33,039 nucleotides of DNA from UMGS172 sp045648145 (GTDB lineage: Bacteria > Bacillota > Clostridia > Oscillospirales > Acutalibacteraceae), in assembly GCA_045648145.1 (NCBI GenBank), contig JAZRNK010000032.1, positions 1 through 33,039 on the forward strand, given 5' to 3'. Made by a program: the position numbers and the translations under genes. Of the stretch, positions 1 to 7,140 are shown piece by piece (positions within the stretch are counted from its first letter, which is position 1; each line of letters opens with the position of its first letter). The notes below the pieces were generated by a model. That model had not been told where the DNA came from. It was given only the letters and a program-made list of their open reading frames with translations, and did not search any database.

Positions 1-378
1 ACTGTTATTAATGCTGAGCAGTGTGAGGCTGCGTTAAAGGCAGGCGCACAGTTTATTGTATCGCCCGGTCTTTCGGTTGCAGTTGCTAAAATTTGTATTG
101 AACGAAATATTCCTTATTATCCCGGTTGTGTTACTCCTACCGAGATTATGCAGGCTTTAGAGCTTGGTATTACCACCGTTAAGTTTTTCCCTGCTAACGT
201 TTACGGTGGACTTAAGGCTTTAAAGGCTTTGTCGGCACCGTTTCCGCAGGTTAAGTTCATTCCCACAGGTGGTGTGGACAGAAGCAACATTGACGAGTTT
301 TTGGCCTTTGATAAAATCGAGGCTATTGGCGGAAGCTTTTTTGTAAAAGAAGCACTTGAAAAAATGGAGGGCAAATAA
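1..378 (+). CDS. eda: KDPG/KHG aldolase, 3' part (5' end outside window)
   Basis: C-terminal 125 residues of a 2-dehydro-3-deoxy-6-phosphogluconate aldolase, which cleaves KDPG to pyruvate and glyceraldehyde 3-phosphate in the cytoplasm. The reading frame is open from base 1, so roughly the first 85 residues of a typical 210-residue enzyme lie outside. Visible family features are the SPG segment, the PGCVTPTE segment, the Schiff-base lysine in VKFFPA (Lys at about residue 59 of the visible part) and the phosphate-binding PTGGV near the C-terminus. The stop lies one base before the kinase start, and the kinase ribosome binding site lies inside this gene, so the two are one transcription unit. 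Together they convert 2-keto-3-deoxygluconate to central metabolites. The family assignment is firm; whether the physiological substrate comes from hexuronates or another sugar acid cannot be seen here. Confidence 0.93.
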   Translation, partial: TVINAEQCEAALKAGAQFIVSPGLSVAVAKICIERNIPYYPGCVTPTEIMQALELGITTVKFFPANVYGGLKALKALSAPFPQVKFIPTGGVDRSNIDEFLAFDKIEAIGGSFFVKEALEKMEGK

Positions 379-379
379 A

Positions 380-1402
380 ATGGCAAAGGTAGTTACTTTC
401 GGTGAATTGATGTTAAGACTTGCACCCAACGGTTATTACAGATTTTTTCAGAATGACCAGATGCAAGCAACCTTTGGCGGCGGTGAGGCAAACGTTGCAG
501 TTAGCCTTGCAAACTATGGCTTAGACAGTGTTTACGTAACAAAGTTACCCAAGCACGCTATTGGTCAAGCAGCGGTTGATTCGTTGCGTTATTTTGGTGT
601 TGACACCTCTAAAATTGTAAGAGGTGGCGAAAGAGTAGGTATTTATTACTTAGAGAAAGGTGCTTCTCAGAGAGGCTCAGTATGTATTTATGACCGCAAA
701 TATTCGGCAATTCAGCAGGCAACCACAGCAGATTTTGACTGGGATAGTATTTTCGAGGGTGCCGAGTGGTTCCACTTTACCGGTATTACCCCTGCATTAG
801 GTCAGAATGTTGTTGAGATTTGCAAAGAGGCTTGTATTGCCGCTAAAAAACGTGGTGTGCAGATTTCCTGCGACTTGAACTATACAGGTAAGCTTTGGAC
901 AAGAGAAGAAGCTAATAAGGCTATGACCGAGCTTTGTCAATACGTTGACGTTTGTATCTCTAACGAAGAGGATGCAAAGGACGTTTTCGGCATTGAGGCT
1001 GAGGGTACCGACATTTACGGTGGAAAGCTTAACCACGAGGGCTACAAGAGTGTTGCCAAGCAGTTGGCTGACAAATTCGGCTTCAGCAAGGTTGCCATTA
1101 CACTCAGAACCTCAATTTCTGCCAGTGATAATGATTGGGCAGGTATGCTCTACGATGGTGAGGATTATTACTTCTCCAAGTCGTACCATTTGCACATTGT
1201 TGACCGTGTTGGCGGTGGCGACTCATTCGGCGGTGGACTTATTTATTCGCTTGTTACCGGTAAGTCATCTAAGGATGCTATTGAGTTTGCAGTTGCCGCT
1301 TCGGCACTTAAACATTCGGTTGAGGGTGACTATAACCGAGTAAGTGTTGCCGAGGTTGAAAAGCTTGCAGGCGGCGATGGCTCGGGTAGAGTTCAGCGAT
1401 AA
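380..1402 (+). CDS. kdgK: 2-dehydro-3-deoxygluconokinase (PfkB family)
   Basis: A 340-residue PfkB/ribokinase-family sugar kinase that would phosphorylate 2-keto-3-deoxygluconate to KDPG, the substrate of the aldolase encoded just upstream. The N-terminal TFGELMLRL and the GGGEANVAVSLANYG segment are typical of the sugar-binding lid region. The C-terminal DRVGGGDSFGGGLIYSL matches PfkB signature 2 with the catalytic base Asp in GGGDSF. An in-frame TTG exists at 356, but I chose ATG 380 because GGAGG at 366-370 is nine bases upstream and the protein then begins MAKVVTFGE as relatives do. A hairpin terminator follows at 1421. Substrate specificity is inferred from the neighbour; other keto-deoxy sugar acids are possible. 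Confidence 0.93.
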   Translation: MAKVVTFGELMLRLAPNGYYRFFQNDQMQATFGGGEANVAVSLANYGLDSVYVTKLPKHAIGQAAVDSLRYFGVDTSKIVRGGERVGIYYLEKGASQRGSVCIYDRKYSAIQQATTADFDWDSIFEGAEWFHFTGITPALGQNVVEICKEACIAAKKRGVQISCDLNYTGKLWTREEANKAMTELCQYVDVCISNEEDAKDVFGIEAEGTDIYGGKLNHEGYKSVAKQLADKFGFSKVAITLRTSISASDNDWAGMLYDGEDYYFSKSYHLHIVDRVGGGDSFGGGLIYSLVTGKSSKDAIEFAVAASALKHSVEGDYNRVSVAEVEKLAGGDGSGRVQR

Positions 1403-1420
1403 ACTTAATTAAACAAAAAA

Positions 1421-1450
1421 ACACCCGTTGTAAGACAACGGGTGTTTTTA
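1421..1450. terminator. Bidirectional rho-independent terminator
   Basis: Perfect 10-bp inverted repeat, ACACCCGTTG at 1421-1430 and its complement at 1436-1445, with a 5-base loop. It has a T-run on the right and an A-run (1411-1420) on the left. It lies between the convergent kdgK and O-antigen-ligase-like genes and can serve both. Confidence 0.9.
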
Positions 1451-1455
1451 TATAT

Positions 1456-2703
1456 TTATTTTTGCTGTAGTTTGTTCATACGTTCTATTCCGTTAAGGCG
1501 TTTTAACTCGTGCTCATCAACACCGACACCGCTTGTAATAAGCAGGAAAATCATTCCTGTTTGTACCCAGACGATAGTCGTATCGATTATACCGTGGGAT
1601 GCAATCGCAACGCTTACAGCCACAATAAAGGTGGTTATAACGTATGAGTGGTTATGCTTTTTCAAGCCGTCGTGGCAGGTAAGTAATGTTTGCAAATACT
1701 GAACAATATATCCGCCAACGAGCAAGGTTCCTACAATTCCGTGTGATAACATACAGTCTAAAAGCAGGTTATGTGCAAGAGCAGCTTTGTAGACGTCCTG
1801 CGTTTGAGAATGCAGATTATATAAATGCTTATAACTGAAAAAGCCTCTGCCGAAAATGGGCGCGTCTTTTAAATTTTCCAAAGAAAACTGCCAGATTTTT
1901 ACTCGGTTATCCATGGTCGCCGAAAGCTCATTAAGACGGGGGATGAGTTGAGGAACCAATATGATTATGGCAAGCAGGGCGAAGAACACACCAAGAAAAA
2001 TTGAAAGCAGACGGTATTCGTGGTTTAAAAGGAGTAATGTTAAAATTCCGATAAACAACACAAACCATAAAATCATACTATTTGTAAGATACAGTCCGAC
2101 TGCATTAAATACCGCTACAATATAGTATACGGCGGTGTACTTAGAGCGTATAACGGCTTTGTATGCGCATATAAGTATAACTAAAACCAAGGCAGTGCCT
2201 AAAAAGTTAGGGTTAACAAACAAAGCTTTACAACGATAATTCGGGATATCGCGGTAAACAAATTCTTCTACAATGGCACCGACGGTAGAAAGAGAACCGC
2301 CTATACATAAAATGTCAAGCAGATGCTCGAAAAAGCGTTTGGTGGCAACACTTCGGGCGACAAACGAAACTACCATCATCATGGCAAAAACAACGGTTCT
2401 TAGCAGTCCGACATAGTTTTTGTTGCACAGCGCCACTATTGCAGTGATAACGGTGAAGACGAGAAGCGTAAAAGCACCCTTGTGAATAAAAATTCTGTCA
2501 CGGGTGTCGGGAAAGACACAAAATATCGCGCCGATGCAGATAATGATGCCGGACGCCACTTTGTAAGGTAGAAACACAACAAGAGCAGAAACCATAATCA
2601 ATATATGCACTATTGTGTTCATAGTGTTGTTTTTGATATTAGAATTGTTATTTGTAAGATCGTTTTTTCTAAAAAACTGCTGATACAAATTCAATATTTT
2701 CAT
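1456..2703 (-). CDS. O-antigen ligase family (Wzy_C type) membrane protein
   Basis: A 415-residue polytopic membrane protein with about ten hydrophobic segments. The Wzy_C/O-antigen ligase signature is visible between residues about 270 and 330: an NRVKIWQFSLENLKDAPIFGRGF segment (Arg, Trp and the GxGF turn), then AHNLLLDCMLSHGIVGTLL (the AHN...G..G part of the periplasmic-loop region). Members join or polymerise lipid-linked glycans on the outer face of the membrane; in Gram-positives they act in capsule, exopolysaccharide or teichoic-type glycan assembly, or in protein glycosylation. The ATG overlaps the stop of the upstream P-type-ATPase-like gene as ATGA, so translation is probably coupled. 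There is no glycosyltransferase cluster around it, which is unusual for this family, so the substrate is unknown. Confidence 0.8.
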   Translation of the reverse strand: MKILNLYQQFFRKNDLTNNNSNIKNNTMNTIVHILIMVSALVVFLPYKVASGIIICIGAIFCVFPDTRDRIFIHKGAFTLLVFTVITAIVALCNKNYVGLLRTVVFAMMMVVSFVARSVATKRFFEHLLDILCIGGSLSTVGAIVEEFVYRDIPNYRCKALFVNPNFLGTALVLVILICAYKAVIRSKYTAVYYIVAVFNAVGLYLTNSMILWFVLFIGILTLLLLNHEYRLLSIFLGVFFALLAIIILVPQLIPRLNELSATMDNRVKIWQFSLENLKDAPIFGRGFFSYKHLYNLHSQTQDVYKAALAHNLLLDCMLSHGIVGTLLVGGYIVQYLQTLLTCHDGLKKHNHSYVITTFIVAVSVAIASHGIIDTTIVWVQTGMIFLLITSGVGVDEHELKRLNGIERMNKLQQK

Positions 2704-5423
2704 GGCCTTTTAACCTTTGATATTATTATTGAAATTAAAGAGAATAATAATTGGAAGGTGACGAAGGTGATCGAGGTTATCAATGACAGCTTACCTGCTA
2801 CTGCAAGGTAGATAAGCAGTACGTTTCCAAGCACAGCCGCAATAATGAACAAAGCGGTTAATATAGCGTAAATATTGCTAAGACCTATTGCGGTTGAAAC
2901 GCTTGCAAAAAAGCCGCAGATGTTATCTCCGTAGCAGGATGGGGCATTAACACTGTCACTTGGCTTTGTTACGTTTTCGTAAGCCACTCTGCCGTTGTGC
3001 TTCATGACCTTAAGTGCGTCGTTGGGCAAGCCGAAATAGTCGCACAGCATCATATCTGTGGCGTTGGGGTCCTGCGGATTGACAACAATGTTCATTCCCG
3101 TGCGGCAAAGTCTTTGCAATTCAGAAGCTACGTTTTCGTCGATTTCGTATTTTACAACAAACAACAGACATAAGGTGCCGTTGCAGGCGACATAAACAGG
3201 GAAGTAGCCTGCTTTGAGTGTTTTTTGGTCAACCGACAAGGGCGGAACGTCGATGTTATGTCCTTGCATAAGATTGCGGTTACCGATAAGCACGGTTTTT
3301 TCGCCAAACCAACCCGAAATACCCATTTTATCTTCATACTGAACACCGTCAGGCTTGGGCATATCCTTTTCGGGAATATTGCCGATAATATCACAGAAGA
3401 TAGGTGCTAAGGGGCTGTTTGCTTCGGTGGCAATAGCCGCAGCATCAATAAGCGATGAGCCGAGGTCGATATTGCCGAGAGGCTTCATATTATAAAGTTT
3501 GACCGAGCCTTCGGGGAAAAGGTCAGATGTGTTTATGGCAACAACGTTAGAAAGGTTAAGCTCATAAGCACCCTTGTAGCCTGCAAGCATAGCGCCGTAT
3601 CGCTGTAATCTCTTTACAGAGAAATACATAGGTAACTCACAGGTGAATGCGGCGCAGGCAGGATAGCAGCAGCATAAAGAAAGCACGGCAACGCTAAAGC
3701 CTGTCATAAAATCGCTTAAAAGACCTGTAACAAGTCCGATTATCATAGCAATAGCAATCGAGAAGAAGAAAAGTGTTTTGGCTTTAAGGTCGAAGGGGCT
3801 TAAGTAATTGGAGTTTTTCAAATATCCGGTAATGTTTGTGGTGGGCTTTCTGCAAAGCACTAATGCATCGCCGTCGATTATGCCGGAAGAAATTGTTTTG
3901 GCGTTAGTACCGTCAACCGAAACGATTGATGGCTTGACCTCGGAATTGGTAATTCTCTCAAGTCCGCGAAGGATACGGCTGGTTTTAGCGCGCTCGGCAA
4001 TGCAGTTCGCAGTAAGCAAGAGTGTTGCTGCGGTAGTGCAGACCGAGAAAGCGCCGTTGAAAACGAATGCGCAAAGAATGCTCTGAACAAGCGTAATAGT
4101 AGCTGTTAAAGCTACGCATGAATTAAAGCCGGGTTTAAGCTTTAATAGGTTTTTGAAATCTCTGAAAATAGTGTAATTAACCGCAACGGTTAAAGCAAAG
4201 AGAATTAATGAGAATATCGAGCAAGCTTTGGTACCGAAAGCCGTTCCTAATGGTGTTGCGAGAGCAACCATAACAACCGAAGCAACAGCTGAAGCCGCAA
4301 CGGCGGCATTTTGACGGGTTTTTTCCTGCATCAATTCAGTGAGAAGCTTTGCACCGTCGTTTAAATCCTTATAATCCTCTATGTCGGCAAGATTTTCGTC
4401 CTCGGCTTCATAGTATGGTGTTTCGTCACCGTAGTAATCGTCGTTAGATTCATCTAAATCTTCGTCGTCAAATTCAAAATCGATATCATTAAATGATTTT
4501 TCGGCTTTTTGTGAGATTATCGAGTCAAGCTCGCCGAAAAGCATGGTTTTTTCGGTTTCCTCTTTAGATGCCAGAATAGCTGCAGCAGCCTTTTTGGTTT
4601 CAATAATTTCGCCAATCTCGATGGTAGCGTCACCGTCGGTGGTGAGACCTTTAACCTCGCCGTTAACTATTTTGCCGTAGACCTTTACATCTTCTTCGGG
4701 CTCGGCTGCTTTTGAGGTGGTGCTCATAATATGTGTATCGCTATCGGTGGGGATAATTTCAACCTCAAGCTTTTTGCTTTCGATTTTTTCTTTCTTTTCG
4801 GGTACGTCTTCAACAAGCTTAACGTCTTCGACATGAGGTTCTTCCTGCACCGTAGGTATTTCTTCGACAATCGGTGTGGCAGAGCCGACGTTGAGTATGC
4901 TTTCAGCCAAAACTGATGAAGGTGTTTTTGTTGTGGGCTTTTCGGCGGTATCATCCGTCATACCGACTGCAAGCTTACAGCGTGACAAAAATTCATTATC
5001 AACGGGCTTTTGGTATGTAACCTTAGGAGCAGGTGCTTCTGTCTTGGGCTCAGAAACTATAGATTCTACAACAGTGGCTTCAACCGTTTTTACAGGCGCT
5101 GCCTCTTCCTTTTTAACGGTTGCCCAAGAGGGAACATAGTCATCCTCAATAGGCTTGGCAGTTTCCTGCTGCTGTTGTTTTAAACGCTCATAGACTGAGC
5201 TTTGAGGAGTGCTGTGCATAGGGATGCTTTCGGTACTACTATTTGACTGAGAAACCTCGTTTGCAGTAAGCGCATGGGGTGCGTGTGTCGTAGCCTTTCT
5301 TAAATTCCAGCTTTTTATACCGCCCTCTTCAGGCATAAGAAAATCATCATCCGAAAAAAGGTTATGATTATGGCCATCGTCATAAGGATAATCTTTTTCT
5401 TTTTTTCTGTTAAAAATTCCCAC
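2700..5423 (-). CDS. Degenerate P-type ATPase-like membrane protein with acidic N-terminal region
   Basis: An uninterrupted 907-residue protein. Residues 1-360 are charged and low complexity (Pro, Glu, Thr, Lys; runs such as DDEDLDESNDDYYGDE). Residues about 370-907 follow the P-type ATPase plan: four hydrophobic segments, an actuator-like stretch (SVDGTNAKTISSGIIDGDALVL), two more segments with a CYP in the place of the CPx of TM6, cytoplasmic P/N domains, and two C-terminal segments. The N-domain keeps VLIGNRNLM. The phosphorylation motif DKTGT is replaced by INTSDLFPEG (Asn where the Asp should be, 3531-3533), no TGE is seen in the actuator, the HP motif reads SPLA, and TGD and GDGxND are not recognisable. 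I infer a non-pumping pseudoenzyme. GTG 5423 was chosen because AAGAGG lies nine bases upstream; TTG 5432 directly abuts that site. It is third in a four-gene operon. Function unknown. Confidence 0.75.
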   Translation of the reverse strand: MGIFNRKKEKDYPYDDGHNHNLFSDDDFLMPEEGGIKSWNLRKATTHAPHALTANEVSQSNSSTESIPMHSTPQSSVYERLKQQQQETAKPIEDDYVPSWATVKKEEAAPVKTVEATVVESIVSEPKTEAPAPKVTYQKPVDNEFLSRCKLAVGMTDDTAEKPTTKTPSSVLAESILNVGSATPIVEEIPTVQEEPHVEDVKLVEDVPEKKEKIESKKLEVEIIPTDSDTHIMSTTSKAAEPEEDVKVYGKIVNGEVKGLTTDGDATIEIGEIIETKKAAAAILASKEETEKTMLFGELDSIISQKAEKSFNDIDFEFDDEDLDESNDDYYGDETPYYEAEDENLADIEDYKDLNDGAKLLTELMQEKTRQNAAVAASAVASVVMVALATPLGTAFGTKACSIFSLILFALTVAVNYTIFRDFKNLLKLKPGFNSCVALTATITLVQSILCAFVFNGAFSVCTTAATLLLTANCIAERAKTSRILRGLERITNSEVKPSIVSVDGTNAKTISSGIIDGDALVLCRKPTTNITGYLKNSNYLSPFDLKAKTLFFFSIAIAMIIGLVTGLLSDFMTGFSVAVLSLCCCYPACAAFTCELPMYFSVKRLQRYGAMLAGYKGAYELNLSNVVAINTSDLFPEGSVKLYNMKPLGNIDLGSSLIDAAAIATEANSPLAPIFCDIIGNIPEKDMPKPDGVQYEDKMGISGWFGEKTVLIGNRNLMQGHNIDVPPLSVDQKTLKAGYFPVYVACNGTLCLLFVVKYEIDENVASELQRLCRTGMNIVVNPQDPNATDMMLCDYFGLPNDALKVMKHNGRVAYENVTKPSDSVNAPSCYGDNICGFFASVSTAIGLSNIYAILTALFIIAAVLGNVLLIYLAVAGKLSLITSITFVTFQLLFSLISIIISKVKRP

Positions 5424-5441
5424 ACCAATCAACCTCTTTTC

Positions 5442-6242
5442 TTAATTTTTCGCCTTAATATTGGCACGTTGTCTTGCCACTTCATACATTAACACACCGG
5501 CCGCAACCGAAGCATTAAGTGAGTTTATCTCTCCGCGCATAGGCATTGATACTACCTGGTCGCAGTTTTGTTTTACAAGTCGGCTTATGCCTCGACCTTC
5601 AGAGCCGATGACAATGGCGGTAGCTCCCGAATAATCGGTTTCACACCAGTTTTCACCATCCATGTCGGCGGCATATATCCAAAGGCCTTGCTTTTTAAGT
5701 TCTTCGATAGTAGCAGTAATGTTTGTGACCCTTGCTACGCGCATATACTCAAGCGCTCCGGCGGCCGATTTTGCTACAACCGTATTAAGTGATGCGCTAC
5801 GCCTTTTCGGAATAATTATTCCGTGTACGGCACAAGCCTCGGCAGTACGTATAATCGCACCCAAATTATGAGGGTCCTCAATTTCATCGCAGATAATTAT
5901 AAACGGAGCCTCGTTTTTTTGCTTTGCAAACTCTAAAATATCGTCAACCTCGCAATATTTGTGAGCGGCAACGATTAAAGCAATGCCTTGGTGAACAGCG
6001 CCGCCGCTTAAAGCATCGAGCTTGGCAGGCGCAACCTCTTTAATGAGAATACCGCGCTCGCGACACTTGGCAATAATTGCTTTGGTAGAGCCTGTGTCTG
6101 CTCCGTGTGCTATAAGAAGCTTGTCAATCTCGCGGCCGGAACGTAACGCCTCGCTGACGGGGTTTCTTCCCACGATAACGTTGTCGTCACGATTACGGTC
6201 GGCTTCTTCCAATTTAGTTGTATTAAAATCGCTATCTGTCAT
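5442..6242 (-). CDS. rlmB: 23S rRNA 2'-O-methyltransferase, TrmH/RlmB family
   Basis: A 266-residue SpoU/TrmH-family RNA methyltransferase, expected to methylate the ribose of a guanosine in the 23S rRNA peptidyl-transferase region using S-adenosylmethionine. An N-terminal substrate-binding domain (VIVGRNPVSEALRSGREIDKLLI) precedes the knotted SPOUT domain. The three SPOUT motifs are visible: DEIEDPHNLGAIIRTAEA with the catalytic Asn/Arg, IVIGSEGRGIS, and MPMRGEINSLNASVAAGVLMYE. ATG 6242 has AAAGGA eight to nine bases upstream. It sits five bases after the HprK-like gene and eighteen bases before the P-type-ATPase-like gene, all on the same strand. The exact target nucleotide is assumed from the RlmB-like architecture. 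Confidence 0.9.
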   Translation of the reverse strand: MTDSDFNTTKLEEADRNRDDNVIVGRNPVSEALRSGREIDKLLIAHGADTGSTKAIIAKCRERGILIKEVAPAKLDALSGGAVHQGIALIVAAHKYCEVDDILEFAKQKNEAPFIIICDEIEDPHNLGAIIRTAEACAVHGIIIPKRRSASLNTVVAKSAAGALEYMRVARVTNITATIEELKKQGLWIYAADMDGENWCETDYSGATAIVIGSEGRGISRLVKQNCDQVVSMPMRGEINSLNASVAAGVLMYEVARQRANIKAKN

Positions 6243-6247
6243 TTCAA

Positions 6248-6973
6248 TTATCCTTTAGTGTATTTTTCACCCGTCATTTGCTCGAATGAGGTTTTTACCG
6301 CTTCCTCGCTCATGTCACAGCCAAAACGGTAAATGGGGACGGTTTTCACAAACAAATCTAAAAGTTCAATTAAACGGTCGTTGTGCTGTGGGTTAATTGA
6401 AAGTAAGGTTTGCTGTAAAATCGAGTGAACAACGTCGCGGGTTTCGGCAGGTTCAATTTTATTTTCCTTGCCTCTGTATAAAAATGCCATGGCGCCGATA
6501 GGAGCGCTGATGTCAAGATTCAGGTCGGTTTTGCCGCTCCAAGGGGTGCCCATACAGTAAAACTTGCCGTCTATAAACCGTACGGCAGGCTTGTCATCGT
6601 TAATAACCGAGACCTTATCACCTAAATATTTTTGCCAAAGACCGACGTGGGTAGATTTGCCGGTTCCGCTATTAGCCGAGAATAAATATGCTTTGTTGTT
6701 AAAACAAAGTGATGAAGAATGAATTAAAAACCCGTTAAAATCAAGCAAAGCGTCATAAAAAAGCAGGCTTGTACACATATATTCACATTCACCGATGTTT
6801 AATTCGGGATGTAGGTTTTTAAAGCGTTCCATCCAAGCATCTGAAACTTCTATACAAATATCAGGATCACCTTCAAAGTCACGAAGGTATTTTTCGCTAC
6901 GCGAACGTAGTAAATCGTGCTTTACGCTCATTTTGACCTTAAGGCCTGTTATTACATATTTGTCAGTACCCAT
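6248..6973 (-). CDS. HprK-like P-loop kinase-fold protein
   Basis: A 241-residue protein resembling the C-terminal catalytic domain of HPr kinase/PEP carboxykinase-type enzymes. It has a P-loop SANSGTGKST at residues 99-108 followed by HVGLW, an NDDKPA acidic motif at 125-130, and GTPWSGK at 142-148. The preceding region (IHSSSLCFNNKAYLFSA) is the usual beta-strand entry to this fold. It is much shorter than true HprK (about 310 residues), lacks the HprK N-terminal domain and has no ptsH nearby, so I do not call it hprK. Proteins of this type occur as stand-alone serine-kinase-like or modification enzymes with unknown substrates. ATG 6973 has GGGAGG five bases upstream. It is the first gene of a four-gene operon with rlmB. 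A palindrome lies 16-27 bases upstream of the start. Confidence 0.7.
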   Translation of the reverse strand: MGTDKYVITGLKVKMSVKHDLLRSRSEKYLRDFEGDPDICIEVSDAWMERFKNLHPELNIGECEYMCTSLLFYDALLDFNGFLIHSSSLCFNNKAYLFSANSGTGKSTHVGLWQKYLGDKVSVINDDKPAVRFIDGKFYCMGTPWSGKTDLNLDISAPIGAMAFLYRGKENKIEPAETRDVVHSILQQTLLSINPQHNDRLIELLDLFVKTVPIYRFGCDMSEEAVKTSFEQMTGEKYTKG

Positions 6974-6988
6974 CGTGACCTCCCGCTT

Positions 6989-7000
6989 ATTGTATACAAT
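6989..7000. promoter_or_regulatory. 12-bp perfect palindrome, candidate operator
   Basis: ATTGTATACAAT is a perfect palindrome in the leader of the HprK-like operon, just before its ribosome binding site. It resembles operators bound by many GntR-family (FCD-type) regulators, which are often TTGTATACAA-like. The binding protein is not identifiable from the window. Confidence 0.4.
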
Positions 7001-7017
7001 ATCTCAATATACACCTA

Positions 7018-7045
7018 TATATATAATAAAACTTTATAGAGTAAA
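7018..7045 (-). promoter_or_regulatory. Possible promoter for the HprK-like operon
   Basis: On the minus strand TTTACT (7040-7045), 16 bases, then TATATA (7018-7023). The surroundings are very AT-rich, so the match is weak. If real, transcription starts near 7011 and the palindrome at 6989-7000 lies in the first transcribed bases. Confidence 0.3.
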
Positions 7046-7065
7046 AGTCAAAGGTAATTTGCGAA

Positions 7066-7095
7066 TTTACGCATTTTAATATTAATTGATATAAA
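7066..7095 (+). promoter_or_regulatory. Possible enolase promoter
   Basis: TTTACG (7066-7071), 18 bases, TATAAA (7090-7095), about 45 bases before the enolase start. The -35 is weak and the area is AT-rich. Confidence 0.3.
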
Positions 7096-7140
7096 TTCAA
7101 TAAAACCAGTCAAAAATATCTAAAAGAAAGGACGGTTTTT

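Noticed and set aside
945..1343. 132-codon open frame inside kdgK on the same strand
   Set aside because: A shadow of the conserved kinase frame; no ribosome binding site and no family features.
5424..5432. TTG at 5432 as start of the P-type-ATPase-like gene
   Set aside because: It directly abuts the AAGAGG site with no spacing; GTG 5423 has nine bases and is preferred.
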